DNA of 64,000 nt. Origin: Methylorubrum thiocyanatum (lineage in GTDB: Bacteria; Pseudomonadota; Alphaproteobacteria; Rhizobiales; Beijerinckiaceae). The notes beneath the pieces are model-generated. The model saw only the letters and a list, made by a program, of their open reading frames with translations. It was not told the origin of the DNA and did not search any database. Shown piece by piece: positions 54,617 to 63,665 of this stretch (within the stretch, counting starts at the first letter, position 1; each line of letters starts with the position of its first letter). Where the stretch lies: assembly GCA_014138645.1 (NCBI GenBank), contig JACJIB010000012.1, positions 51,444 to 115,443 of the forward strand, read 5' to 3'. The translations under genes and the position numbers were made by a program.

Positions 54617-55810
54617 ATGCCCTCAGGCTACAAACCCACTTTTGCGATCTACAAGGGTGGCGAAGACCTCACCGCGCGGTTCCGTGATCGAACCACCTCT
54701 ATCGTGGTCGAATTGACGGCCGGTGGCGGTGCTCAAGACTCGGTGACCATCACCCTCGATGATCGGGATTTCAAGATCGCAAGTCCGCAGGTTAAGGACA
54801 GACTCGAGGTTCATCTTGGGTATGAAGGCGTCGGCCTTGCCTTTATGGGATCGTTTGAGATCAACAAGGTGACATATAGCCTTCCACCTCGTTCAATCAC
54901 CGTATGCGGCACGACAGCATCTTCACTCAACGATCTGAAAACGCAACGCATTAACAACTTCTCCGACAAGACTGTTGAGCAGATACTTGCGGAAGTTGGA
55001 AATCCTCTCGGGTTCAAGATCGACATACATCCCTCGATTGCAGATGAGAAGATTCCGTCGTTGAGTAACATCACAAGTTTCGGCGGCCTCATTAACAGGT
55101 TAGAGCGTCAGTACGACGCTGTCGCGAAGATCACTGATGGCCGCGTTAGTCTCGTTCCTCGCGCGGGCGGGTCGAGCGTGTCTGACTTCGCACAACCTAC
55201 GTATGTGCTCAGGGACTACAGCTTTGCAGACCTTGAGGTGACGAAGGAAAGCCGAGGGGACTTCGCCAAGGCGGTCGCAGACTACCGCGACGAGAACGGC
55301 AACCGCACTCCCGCAGAAGCCGCTATGTCGGCCGTGACCGGACTCGATAGCGAGGCGATCTTCAAACTGCCTCACGTCTTCGCTTCCAAAGACGAGGCTA
55401 CGGCGGCGGCAAAATCGACCATGGCTCAGCTAGACAGATCGGGAGATCGGATCGGCGCGACCCTTGCGGAAGGTGACCCGTGGGTCCGTGACTTGCAGCG
55501 TATCGTCGTCGCCGGCATCCGGCCGGGGATCGACGGATCGTATACCCTCGACGCCGTCAGGCACTCGTATGAGAAGGGAAGCGGGCTCCGCACAACCTTC
55601 AGTGGACAGGGTGGCGTGAACGGCCTAGCTGCCGAGTTCGCTTCCTCCACGACAGGCCAGATCGCCGGCAACACGCCGTCTACAACGTTCTTGACGGTCG
55701 GCCCTGGGGAGGTGTTTGGAATGGTGCTGCCGCCCGCTGCCAATGTCCTTCCCGGCGTGAACACTTCCATGCCGCGTCTCGTCGGATCGCCGATTCCGAC
55801 CCAGGGGTGA
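54617..55810 (+). CDS. Phage tail protein, P2 gpD-like (late control D)
   Basis: 397 residues. MPSGYKPTFAIYKGGEDLT and FRDRTTSIVVELTAGGGAQDSVTITLDD are gpD/GPD-family features, with a long beta-rich body and a C-terminus with VRDLQRIVVAGIRPGIDGSYTLDAVRHSYEK (shown split). gpD forms part of the tail baseplate hub. It is 86 bases after the tape-measure gene and ends in a terminator. Confidence 0.82.
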   Translation: MPSGYKPTFAIYKGGEDLTARFRDRTTSIVVELTAGGGAQDSVTITLDDRDFKIASPQVKDRLEVHLGYEGVGLAFMGSFEINKVTYSLPPRSITVCGTTASSLNDLKTQRINNFSDKTVEQILAEVGNPLGFKIDIHPSIADEKIPSLSNITSFGGLINRLERQYDAVAKITDGRVSLVPRAGGSSVSDFAQPTYVLRDYSFADLEVTKESRGDFAKAVADYRDENGNRTPAEAAMSAVTGLDSEAIFKLPHVFASKDEATAAAKSTMAQLDRSGDRIGATLAEGDPWVRDLQRIVVAGIRPGIDGSYTLDAVRHSYEKGSGLRTTFSGQGGVNGLAAEFASSTTGQIAGNTPSTTFLTVGPGEVFGMVLPPAANVLPGVNTSMPRLVGSPIPTQG

Positions 55811-55836
55811 CCGCCGGTCGACTCGGGTCCGATTAG

Positions 55837-55865
55837 AAGGGTACGAGTTGAACTCGCACCCTTTG
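55837..55865 (+). terminator. Terminator after the gpD-like gene
   Basis: AAGGGT(A)CGAGT - TGA - ACTCG(C)ACCCTT, 11 pairs with one mismatch, followed by TTTGCATTT. Ends the two-gene tail segment. Confidence 0.6.
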
Positions 55866-55948
55866 CATTTCGGATTTCGCAACAGAGAGAGGCGCTTAGC
55901 ATGGGGTGGTGTTTCACCACCCCCTCATATCGGTTTAAGCGATACGTC

Positions 55949-56218
55949 TTATTGCAGATCGACTTTTTCACGCTCCTCTTCAAGGAAGCGCCAGCGCTTG
56001 ATCACTGCCATCCGAAGCGGCGCCGAGTACCCCGTGATCAGGGCCATCGTCTCGTCGTAGGGGAGGAGGTAGCAGGGACGATCCTCCCCATTGGCTCCCT
56101 TGTAGACGCGCTCAAACTTGAGCCCGTCGACTCCAAGCTGTTGAAAAAGAACACGAATATCCCTTACGACGTTCTTGTGTTCCTTCCCCGTCAGCTCGGC
56201 GATCTCCACGCTCGACAT
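55949..56218 (-). CDS. Rha family phage regulatory protein
   Basis: 89 residues: VEIAELTGKEHKNVVRDIRVLF, then CYLLPYDETMALITGYSAPLRMAVIKRWRFLE, shown split as ETMALITGYSAPLRM and IKRWRFLEE. This is the Rha N-terminal domain. The protein is short, equal to the domain alone. Rha proteins interfere with phage development or act as regulators. It is divergent from a second Rha-like fragment. Confidence 0.82.
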   Translation of the reverse strand: MSSVEIAELTGKEHKNVVRDIRVLFQQLGVDGLKFERVYKGANGEDRPCYLLPYDETMALITGYSAPLRMAVIKRWRFLEEEREKVDLQ

Positions 56219-56223
56219 CGTGA

Positions 56224-56607
56224 GATTTCCGTCCTTCCTCGACAGATCTAGCCTTTCCGATTCACCGGGTCGAAGGGGAGCCGCGCATCCTCGATACCGA
56301 TCTGGCGAAGGCTCTTGGCATGTCCAAGCCGGAGGACATCCGCCGGACTATTGCCTCGTATCGTGAGGAGTTAGAACGGTTTGGAGTTATCGCGTTCAGC
56401 GCGATAACCTCTGGACCTAAGGGGGGAGCGACCGGAACCGCCTACTACCTCAACGACGACCAGGCCACCTACGTCGCGATGCACTCGGCTGCAACGCCTG
56501 GATTGCCAAGTCAAGCACAAAATCCCCACCCGTTGCTTAACGGGCAGAGTTGTGGTAACACGAAAACACCCGCACTGAAGCGGACAAACATTGTGATTCG
56601 GTCTTAG
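56224..56607 (+). pseudogene. Rha/antirepressor-like fragment, probably truncated
   Basis: The frame reads LAFPIHRVEGEPRILDTDL before the first ATG at 56320, then AKALGMSKPEDIRRTIASYREELERFGVI, shown here as SKPEDIRRTIASYREE. The upstream in-frame sequence looks like the start of the domain but has no start codon, and a TGA sits at 56221. The C-terminal part (after YVAMHS) soon leaves the family pattern. A partial or decayed regulator gene. Confidence 0.5.
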
Positions 56608-56710
56608 GCCTCCCGGCGAAGGAGATCAAGACCGTAAGAGAAAGAAAGGGGCACCCCTCCCGCCGAATGCTCGGAAGGCGAAGCGGAAGGGGCGCGAAAC
56701 AGTTGACGAG

Positions 56711-58207
56711 ATGATCGATACCACGTCCCACCTCAACGCGCAACCTATCGATTTTGTTCCCGACGATAGGCTCTATCTATCGTCGCCGACGCGTCCGGTC
56801 GTTGCCGAACATCTCCGGTTTCGCGCCGCTCGGCTGTCGTGGGCGATCCCGGCCGTCGAGAAGATCGTCCGACATCATCGTCGTTGGGGGCTTGTGATCC
56901 CTGATGCGGTTTGGCCGCTCTACGCCAACGCCATGGTCGAGCTTTCCCAGATTCGCGGCGAGCTTGGCGTCACCGACGATACGTGGATTGAACGTCTCGC
57001 CGACACGCTCGAAAGCTCCGATCCGGTCGCCCGCGCGCTGTGGGATGAGAAGAAGGCCACGGCCGAGGCGAACGCATCCCGTCAGAACGTCATCGCCCAT
57101 CATCGGCTCGAAACCACGGGAACCGCCAAGATCTGGCACGTCCCTCTGGTCGAACTGATGGACATCGCCGTGGCGCTCAACCTCAGCGTCTCCAAGAAGC
57201 AGGAGATCTTTGCCAAGGGCGTGAAGACCGGCCTCCCGACCGTCAATCCGGCTACCGGTCCGTCCTTTCGAGGCGACTGGGCGAGGGTGCCCTACACGCT
57301 GGCGCAACTGAAGGACTGGTGCCGGCGCCTAGGGTTTGCGCCCGACACGATCTCCGGCAACGCCCGCAAGCTGAGCGCTGAGGAGTTCCATGCGCGCATC
57401 GCCAAGCGCGAGGCCGCCCTTCTTCCTCCGAGCCGGCTTGAAGGGAGGAAGCTCGCTGGTGAATCCGACTGGCACGCGTCCAAGCGCATCGCGAAGGAAG
57501 GCCCGAAGACGAGGAAGCGGGCCTTCTGCGTGACGGCTGCGAGGCGGGAATATGCAAAGGCGTTCGGCTGTTCGGAGCGGACGTCAATCACGCGGACGAA
57601 CGGGCTCGATGCCGCCCAGGTCGTCGCCTTGGTCGATGAGCGTTTGTCCCTTAAGGGGCCGATTTGCACCGATAAGGATGTCCGGGTTTGCACCGATAAG
57701 AGCCAGAAAATCGGCCATTTCCCGCTAACGGATGTATCCGGGAACGTCTCCCAGGGGGTCGAGACCGAAGCCTGTTCCGAGGGGTCGTCTACTGCCCGGA
57801 AGGTCACTCGCCACAAGCGTGAGCGCTACGGGTACGTCTACGCCTACGGGGGAGAGGAAGGCTTGATCATCCACCGTTGGCATGAAGCCAAGCGTGGCCG
57901 TGAACTGACGGAAGAAGCCGCCCGCAAGTGGCATGAGCGTGGCACCTTCGAGAAGAAGTTCTTCGAGGCGTGTGAGTGGATCGTCGCACAGGACATCCCG
58001 GACGACGAGGACGGGAACAATCCTGAGAAGGACTGCGCAGCGTTCTGGTTGGATGCCTACCGTACACAGGACCGGAAGCGTCGAGCGAGCAAGCGCAGTT
58101 CGAAGCTGATGCCAGCCTGGATGCGAGCCTACGCCAAGGCCTGCGAGGAAGGTGCTGAGACCATGTTCGAGATCACTCCGGCGCCGGCTGTTGCTGAAGC
58201 GGCGTGA
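56711..58207 (+). CDS. Hypothetical protein with duplicated domain
   Basis: 498 residues. Residues about 220-312 (LSAEEFHARIAKREAALLPP ... DAAQVVALVDERLS) are about 65% identical, by eye, to residues 54-146 of the next plus-strand gene. The C-terminal 100 residues are charged. The N-terminal 200 residues have a helical, phage/plasmid-like look. No known domain recognised; a replication or regulatory role in the element is possible but unsupported. Confidence 0.6.
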   Translation: MIDTTSHLNAQPIDFVPDDRLYLSSPTRPVVAEHLRFRAARLSWAIPAVEKIVRHHRRWGLVIPDAVWPLYANAMVELSQIRGELGVTDDTWIERLADTLESSDPVARALWDEKKATAEANASRQNVIAHHRLETTGTAKIWHVPLVELMDIAVALNLSVSKKQEIFAKGVKTGLPTVNPATGPSFRGDWARVPYTLAQLKDWCRRLGFAPDTISGNARKLSAEEFHARIAKREAALLPPSRLEGRKLAGESDWHASKRIAKEGPKTRKRAFCVTAARREYAKAFGCSERTSITRTNGLDAAQVVALVDERLSLKGPICTDKDVRVCTDKSQKIGHFPLTDVSGNVSQGVETEACSEGSSTARKVTRHKRERYGYVYAYGGEEGLIIHRWHEAKRGRELTEEAARKWHERGTFEKKFFEACEWIVAQDIPDDEDGNNPEKDCAAFWLDAYRTQDRKRRASKRSSKLMPAWMRAYAKACEEGAETMFEITPAPAVAEAA

Positions 58208-58437
58208 TCCGATCCAGGGGATTGGCTGAAGTTTAGGGCGGTGGCCTACCAGTCACCGCCCGAGCCGTCTCCATCGGTAGAAGTAGAGACGCGACGCCGG
58301 GAGCCGCCACACCCTGTTCCTGGTTCGAAACCCCTCCGATCAACATCCAAAGATCAAGCAAAAGGAGACGTGAAGTCCAAGACATCGCTTTGTGCGGACC
58401 CTCTCCTGTGATATACATCTTACAGAAAGAGATCCAC

Positions 58438-58956
58438 ATGACCGCAAAGACTTCCGCCCAGGTGATCGACTTCCTTCCCTACCTCCGAAAGGGTTTGCCG
58501 CCCCTGCCGGAGAAACGATACGGCTATCCGCAGCGACGCCACTGGAAATGGACGCTGGGCTTCTCTGACGTGGAGATCGACACGTTCCTCGCGGTCCTCA
58601 CGATCGAGGAGTTCAACGCCCGGATGGCCGAGCGTGAAGCCGATCTGCTCCCGCCCGAGCGCTTGTCCGGAAAGAAGGAAGCCGGCGAGAGTGATTGGCA
58701 CGCTTCGATCCGCATCAGTGCCGAACCGAAGAAGACGAGAAGGCGGGCGTTCGGGGTGACCGCTGCCCGTCGCGCCTATGCCGACGCCTTTGGTTGCAGC
58801 ATCAAGACCGCCTTGAAGCACACGGCCGGGATGGATGCCGCCCAGGTGATGAGCGTGGTCGAAACACGTCTTGCGCCGGCACGGGCCGCTCAGACCGATC
58901 TGTTCGCCGATGGGGACGAGAGCGCTCCTCAGAGGCCGAGCGGTGCCAGGGCATGA
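58438..58956 (+). CDS. Hypothetical protein, paralogue of the domain above
   Basis: 172 residues from the ATG at 58438 with AAAGAG nine bases upstream. Residues 54-146 repeat the shared domain with motifs ERLSGKKEAGESDWHAS, AFGVTAARRAYADAFGCS and GMDAAQV. It looks like a shortened relative of the previous gene. Confidence 0.6.
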   Translation: MTAKTSAQVIDFLPYLRKGLPPLPEKRYGYPQRRHWKWTLGFSDVEIDTFLAVLTIEEFNARMAEREADLLPPERLSGKKEAGESDWHASIRISAEPKKTRRRAFGVTAARRAYADAFGCSIKTALKHTAGMDAAQVMSVVETRLAPARAAQTDLFADGDESAPQRPSGARA

Positions 58957-59035
58957 TTGCTTTGAATCAAAGCAAACCCTGCCGGGCCGCCTGAACCCCC
59001 TTGGTTCGCCCCCTTCCATTCAATCGAAAGCCGAT

Positions 59036-59401
59036 ATGTCGAACAAACGCTTTAGCTGGGCCGTGAAGCCTCTCACTCGCCGTCAGTCAGTACCGCGCGC
59101 CCTGTTGCTCGCACGTCCGTCTCACTCGAAGACGATCACGATGCCCGTAAGGAACATGACGGTGTTGACGGACGAGGACGTTGGCCTCACGCCCGATCCC
59201 ATCGCCCAGGAACGAGCCGAAGAATACATCCGCGCCGCGATCTCCTACCGGCTAAAGGCGCAGGCCAAGGCCACCCCGATCCAGGCGGTTGAGATCCCCG
59301 TCGCGGACGAGTCGATCTCCATCCTCGACGTCCCGGCCGATGTGCTCGACGGCATCGCAGCCGAGCTTCGACGTATCGCTAGCCTTCCCGCTCGCCTCTG
59401 A
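59036..59401 (+). CDS. Hypothetical protein
   Basis: 121 residues from the ATG at 59036; an internal ATG at 59141 is possible. Basic N-terminus (KRFSWAVKPLTRRQS) and an acidic helical C-terminus (VPADVLDGIAAELRRIASLPARL). Unknown. Confidence 0.5.
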   Translation: MSNKRFSWAVKPLTRRQSVPRALLLARPSHSKTITMPVRNMTVLTDEDVGLTPDPIAQERAEEYIRAAISYRLKAQAKATPIQAVEIPVADESISILDVPADVLDGIAAELRRIASLPARL

Positions 59402-59725
59402 AGTTCGGGGCATCCCCCCGGAAATCCCTAGATCAAGACGCGTCTCATCGATCCGGCGATGACCCTGGCCGGTGCATCACGGGCATCCCGCGAATATACG
59501 ATGTGAGGACGAGGCAAAGCGCCGGTCACGGCCGGTACTTCAAGCCCTCAACGGCCGAGCCTTAGCTTGGTTCCACCACTCCAAATGAAAATGTTGCCGA
59601 GGATCACTCGGGATGCCCGATAACGGCACCGAGGCGACCTCGTGCGCCCAAATGCACGAACGCCCGCCTACGGGCTTCCTGCGCCATCCTATGGGCCGTC
59701 CGAGCCCGCCACCCTAACAGGACAC
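59402..59725. other. Non-coding region
   Basis: 324 bases, nothing convincing. It precedes a two-gene unit of small regulators. Confidence 0.35.
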
Positions 59726-59944
59726 ATGCAAGTGACACAAATTTCAACGAACTACGCTACCGATCCCGAGGTGTATCATCACCCGAGCGGCGACCTGATT
59801 CTTCCCGTTGTGCTCGACCCCGCCGTGGCGGCCCAGGTCCGCGTCATTGCCGACAGATGGAAGTCCGAAAGCCTGTCTGAGGCCGTCGCCGACGTTCTCC
59901 TGGTTGGCCTTATGTCGATCAACTCGACGGCGAGGCTGACATGA
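59726..59944 (+). CDS. Small hypothetical protein
   Basis: 72 residues from the ATG at 59726 with AGGA upstream. PVVLDPAVAAQVRVIADRWKSESLSEAVADVLLVGL (shown in part) has an RHH-like helix pair. ATGA overlap with the next gene shows coupling. Confidence 0.5.
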   Translation: MQVTQISTNYATDPEVYHHPSGDLILPVVLDPAVAAQVRVIADRWKSESLSEAVADVLLVGLMSINSTARLT

Positions 59945-60192
59945 GCGGGCGCAATCACATGTTGTTCAGGCCAACTGACACCCTCAAGGATATCAGCGTG
60001 GTCCTTCGTGAGGATCAGGTCGATTGGCTGAACGGCCTCACGGATTGCGATGAGGAACACGACAGCCGCTCCGAAACTCTGCGCCGGGTGATCGATGTGG
60101 CGCGCGACTACATCGAGTCGTCTCTAGAGGCTGACGACATGCCGTTGCCCGATGACGCCTTCGTGCCGTTCAACCAGCCGGTGCGGGCGTAG
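59941..60192 (+). CDS. Small RHH-type regulator
   Basis: 83 residues. ISVVLREDQVDWLNGLTDCDEEHDSRSETLRRVIDVARDYIE (shown in part) matches a CopG/RHH pattern. It overlaps the integrase 3' end by 23 bases on the opposite strand. Confidence 0.55.
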   Translation: MSGRNHMLFRPTDTLKDISVVLREDQVDWLNGLTDCDEEHDSRSETLRRVIDVARDYIESSLEADDMPLPDDAFVPFNQPVRA

Positions 60193-61903
60193 CAGGCATG
60201 GCGTCCATAGCCGGAACCTGAGAGGGGAGGGCAGGCACCGGGAATCGCTCCATCGCCTCATTCATCTGTGCGATGCTGATGTGCCGATATCGCGCCGCCG
60301 CTCTGTCGTCGCTGTGCCCTTGGATGGCGTCGGCAATGGAGTCAGCGATCCCTGCCCGTGACGCCGCCGACTTCCAGAAGTGTCGCAACCCGTGAGCAGG
60401 GGCGATCCTTTCGTTATCGAAGCCCTGCCCGCGTATCCATGTCGATAGGTGGTTCGTAGTCCCCTTTGAAGGATGCTTCGCTTCTGACCCACGGCGGGCG
60501 GGCTTGCCGTAAAACAGAGGGTTGTGCCCCTTTGTTCGGGCGTACTCCACGAAGCCGGCGCGGACGATCTCCGGGTGGAGCGGCACGAAGCGTTCGGAGC
60601 CTGCGTTCTTGAGCGTCGCGCCGTCCGGTGATGGGGCGATGTTGATGCCGACAACGCCTTCCCGCTCGATGACAGAGGTTCCCCACAAAGCCGCCAGTTC
60701 GCCGATACGGGCACCGGTCAGGGCCGCCAGCATGGGAAGCCATCGCTTGGCCGGGGCGATCTCTCTCGAAGCACAGGCGAGCAACCGCGCCACGTCTTCA
60801 TCGGAGTATGCCAGCATCCTCTCACCGGCCTTCACCTTCACAGCGACACGGATGCCTTCGGCCGGGTTGGAACGAATCAGATTGTTGCGCTTGGCGTAGT
60901 TGAGCAGGGCTTTCAGGCCGGCGAGGAAGCCGTTGTTGACCGTGCCGGGCTTGATGCCTCGGGCTATGAGCGCGTCCTTCCAGCCGACGACATCGCTCTC
61001 GGTGATCCGGGCAACGTCTTCGTGCTTCAGGTAGCTCTTGAGATCCTTGACGACGCCTTGCCACGTCGAGACGGTCGAGGGTGACGGCTTGGCCTCTGCC
61101 CGCCAGCGTTCGAAGACCTGAGTGAGAGTGAGACCCGGTGCCTTCGCCTTGGTCTCAGGGACGGGGAAACGCTCTGCCGCCGGATCGGGGCGCCAATCTC
61201 CCCCGGCACGCCTCTTGAGCGCCCAGGCCGCATCGAGCGCAGCCCGTGCCACTCGCCGCATGAGATCGACCTGAACTGCCGAGTCGACGGTGATGCCGCG
61301 CCTATCCAGGGTCCAGAATGTGAGGCGGCCGACACGTTGGACCAAGGCTTCATCGCCCTGGTTGGCGTCCATCGCGTTGATCCACTCCGTCAGATCCGAC
61401 CCGGTGAATCCGCCGAACAGCATCTCGGCCGCCACGGCATCATCGCTTTGCCCATTCGCTCGGATTGGTGGAGCCCCCGCGATCCGACCTTCAAGCGCTG
61501 CCCGAGTTAGGGCCTTGAACGCCTCCCATCTCTCGGGTGTGCCAGGATTGTCGCCGTGTTCCGACATGAGGGCGAGGTAAACTTCGCGCGCCATCTCATC
61601 CAGATTCCGCTGAGAGACCGGAGCCGGCCCCTGCCGCACGGCTTCCCATAGAGTCTCCAAGTGCGAGGCTAGGGCGATGGCACGAACCTTGGCCGCGTCG
61701 AGGTTCTTCGTCCTCAGACTAACCTTCGCGAACTCGCCGAGCTTGAGCGTGACGACCGTTTCCGGCTCCCGGCCGACAGCCGGCAGAGCGAACGTGACGA
61801 GGCGTCCCTTGACGCGCGAAACCACGTCGAGCGGGACACGTCGTTTGAACTGAGGGACGGAAGAATCGGTCCGTGCCGCGTGCCGCTTCATCGTGAGGAT
61901 CAT
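60170..61903 (-). CDS. Tyrosine site-specific integrase
   Basis: 577 residues; ATG at 61891 (MKRHAARTD) is the other possible start. SAM-like core-binding region around residues 270-350, then a catalytic domain with Arg in LTGARIGEL, HGLRHFW, GHSDDRAAARYRH; Tyr539 is the nucleophile. A tRNA-targeting integrase whose gene adjoins the intact tRNA-Phe, as expected. Confidence 0.95.
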   Translation of the reverse strand: MILTMKRHAARTDSSVPQFKRRVPLDVVSRVKGRLVTFALPAVGREPETVVTLKLGEFAKVSLRTKNLDAAKVRAIALASHLETLWEAVRQGPAPVSQRNLDEMAREVYLALMSEHGDNPGTPERWEAFKALTRAALEGRIAGAPPIRANGQSDDAVAAEMLFGGFTGSDLTEWINAMDANQGDEALVQRVGRLTFWTLDRRGITVDSAVQVDLMRRVARAALDAAWALKRRAGGDWRPDPAAERFPVPETKAKAPGLTLTQVFERWRAEAKPSPSTVSTWQGVVKDLKSYLKHEDVARITESDVVGWKDALIARGIKPGTVNNGFLAGLKALLNYAKRNNLIRSNPAEGIRVAVKVKAGERMLAYSDEDVARLLACASREIAPAKRWLPMLAALTGARIGELAALWGTSVIEREGVVGINIAPSPDGATLKNAGSERFVPLHPEIVRAGFVEYARTKGHNPLFYGKPARRGSEAKHPSKGTTNHLSTWIRGQGFDNERIAPAHGLRHFWKSAASRAGIADSIADAIQGHSDDRAAARYRHISIAQMNEAMERFPVPALPSQVPAMDAMPATPAPAG

Positions 61904-61984
61904 CGTCGCCGTGTGTCCCGGTTTTGTGTACCGGTTCAGCGTCGAAAGACCAATAAAATCAACGATAGAAGGGGTTAGGACACA

Positions 61985-62006
61985 ATGGTGCCCAGGGGCG
62001 GAATCG
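61985..62006 (+). repeat. Right attachment site (attR)
   Basis: 22 bases identical to 39086-39107; it forms the 3' end of tRNA-Phe plus one base outside it. Confidence 0.92.
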
Positions 62007-62061
62007 AACCACCGACACTGCGATTTTCAGTCGCATGCTCTACCAACTGAGCTACCTGGGC
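61986..62061 (-). tRNA. tRNA-Phe (GAA)
   Basis: 76 nt with encoded CCA. Acceptor stem GCCCAGG/CCTGGGC, D arm, anticodon loop CTGAAAA giving GAA, T arm GGTTCGATTCC. The integration site of the element; it remains intact. Confidence 0.97.
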
Positions 62062-62176
62062 GTCGGCCGCGTCGCGCTGCGTCGTCGGCTGGCGGGGGTA
62101 TAGTGAAGCGTTTCGGGCCTGTCCAGCCTCTGTTTGGCGGGAAGCGAAGCTTTTTTGCCGGGCACGGGTTCCGGGC

Positions 62177-62380
62177 TCAGCGCGTGCGGTCTCCGTCGTC
62201 CGAACGGGGTGGGCGCGGCATCTCCTCGTCCTCCGGGCCCGGGATCACGTAGCGCTCGCCGAGCCAGCGCCCGAGGTCGATATCGGCGCAGCGCGGCGAG
62301 CAGAACGGCTTGGTTTCGGGCTGGGCCGGCTTGCCGCAGATGGGACAGGGGGGCGATGCCTTGGTCGCCGCAGACCTCAT
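62177..62380 (-). CDS. yacG: DNA gyrase inhibitor YacG
   Basis: 67 residues. Zinc-binding CPICGK and [14 protein letters not shown] are the family motif. Binds GyrB and inhibits gyrase in E. coli. ATGA overlap with the stop of maf. Confidence 0.94.
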   Translation of the reverse strand: MRSAATKASPPCPICGKPAQPETKPFCSPRCADIDLGRWLGERYVIPGPEDEEMPRPPRSDDGDRTR

Positions 62381-63066
62381 ACGGCGGCTCCCCAGGCGGC
62401 GCGCACGGGAAAGCCTTCGCCCTCGAGAAGGCTCATCGTCTCGTAGAGCGGCAGTCCCACCACCGCACTATGCGAGCCGACAAGCTTCACGGCGAAGGCC
62501 GCCGCCAAGCCCTGGATGGCGTAGCCGCCGGCCTTGCCGCGCCACTCGCCCGACGAGAGGTAGCCCTCGATCTCGCGGTTCGAGAGACGCTTGAAGCGCA
62601 CACGGGTCTCGACCATCCGCTCGCGGCGCCGGTCCTTCGGCGAGAGGATGCAGACCGCGGTATAGACGCGGTGTGCCCGCCCCGAGAGCAGCCGCAGGCA
62701 ATCGGCCGCCTCGTCGAGCAGTTCGGCCTTGGGCAGCACCCGGCGCCCCACGGCGACGACGGTGTCGGCGGAGACGAGATAGGCCTCGCGCAGCTCGTCC
62801 CGGCGCCGTGCCGCGGCGCGAGCCGCTTCGAGCTTCTCGCGGGCAAGGCGGCGGGCGAGATCGCGGGGCGATTCGGATTTGCGCGGGGTCTCGTCGATAT
62901 CGGCCGGCAGCAGCGCATCCGGCTCGATGCCGACCTGCTGCAGCAGCGCAAGCCGGCGTGGAGAGGCCGAGGCCAGCACCAGGGGCGGCCGGCCCGGCAC
63001 ACCGGTGATCTGGGGCTTCAAGGCGTCGGAGGTGAGAGGCTCGTTCATCGGCGAGGTCTTACGCAT
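62377..63066 (-). CDS. maf: Maf-like nucleotide pyrophosphatase
   Basis: 229 residues; ATG at 63048 is the alternative start. Motifs [29 protein letters not shown], and [13 protein letters not shown] are Maf signatures; the family hydrolyses dTTP, UTP or modified nucleotides. Coupled with yacG. Confidence 0.94.
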   Translation of the reverse strand: MRKTSPMNEPLTSDALKPQITGVPGRPPLVLASASPRRLALLQQVGIEPDALLPADIDETPRKSESPRDLARRLAREKLEAARAAARRRDELREAYLVSADTVVAVGRRVLPKAELLDEAADCLRLLSGRAHRVYTAVCILSPKDRRRERMVETRVRFKRLSNREIEGYLSSGEWRGKAGGYAIQGLAAAFAVKLVGSHSAVVGLPLYETMSLLEGEGFPVRAAWGAAV

Positions 63067-63190
63067 AAGCCCCTCGGCACTGCAACGCGGTGGTCGGGGT
63101 CGCGGCCGATCCGAGGCTTGCCAAGGGCGGAAGGGCCGTCTAAGACGCGACGCATTCCGTCAGGCTTCGATCCGTCGAGCCCGATCCGGC

Positions 63191-63266
63191 GCCGCAATAG
63201 CTCAGCTGGTAGAGCACCTCATTCGTAATGAGGGGGTCGGGGGTTCGAATCCCTCTTGCGGCACCA
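63191..63266 (+). tRNA. tRNA-Thr (CGT)
   Basis: 76 nt with CCA. Acceptor GCCGCAA/TTGCGGC, anticodon arm CCTCA-TTCGTAA-TGAGG with anticodon CGT, T arm GGGTTCGAATCCC. Confidence 0.96.
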
Positions 63267-63353
63267 CTCCCACAAGCGATCCCGGCAAGGCTGTCTCGGA
63301 CTTACGCAAGCGAAGCGTGAGGTCGCATCCTCGTCTTGCGCACAACCATCGCG

Positions 63354-63665
63354 TCACTCCGAGTCGCCGGACCGGCTGCCTTGCAGCGAGACGCAGGTGC
63401 GGACCATGTCGCTCATCGTGAGATCCTTGGTGTCGCCGATATTGGCGACCTCTTCCAGGCAGCGCATGAAGTAGCGACTGTCGAGGTTCGGTGAGAGGGT
63501 GCTCATCGATTTGCCCACGCGATTGGTGAAGTCGATCTTCTCGCTCGCCCCCGCACGCGGCCAGAGAGAGGCCTTGTCGTCCATCTTCAGGCGGGTTGCC
63601 GCCAGCGACGGGCCGACGAGAACCAGCACCGCCAGGACGCCTATCGCTGCCGCTCGGTGCATCAT
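63354..63665 (-). CDS. Small exported hypothetical protein
   Basis: 103 residues from the ATG at 63665. Signal peptide MMHRAAAIGVLAVLVLVGP with cleavage near LAA. The mature part has two Cys (RCLEE, TCVSL) that may form a disulfide, and a segment DLTMSDMVRTC. Not recognised. Confidence 0.65.
   Translation of the reverse strand: MMHRAAAIGVLAVLVLVGPSLAATRLKMDDKASLWPRAGASEKIDFTNRVGKSMSTLSPNLDSRYFMRCLEEVANIGDTKDLTMSDMVRTCVSLQGSRSGDSE

Larger units (their letters stand above)
39086..62006. mobile_element. 22.9 kb integrative element in tRNA-Phe
   Basis: Bounded by two direct copies of a 22-base sequence (39086-39107 and 61985-62006), the right copy being the 3' end of the intact tRNA-Phe. A tyrosine integrase lies 82 bases inside the right border. 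The interior carries phage tail, Rha and resolvase genes and is locally lower in GC than the flanks, clearly so around 42000-43000. No terminase, portal, capsid or conjugation genes are seen, so it may be a satellite, a decayed prophage or an integrative element with a phage-derived core. Confidence 0.9.

Noticed and set aside
39086-62006. Complete prophage
   Set aside because: No terminase, portal, capsid, lysis or DNA replication genes; only two tail genes.
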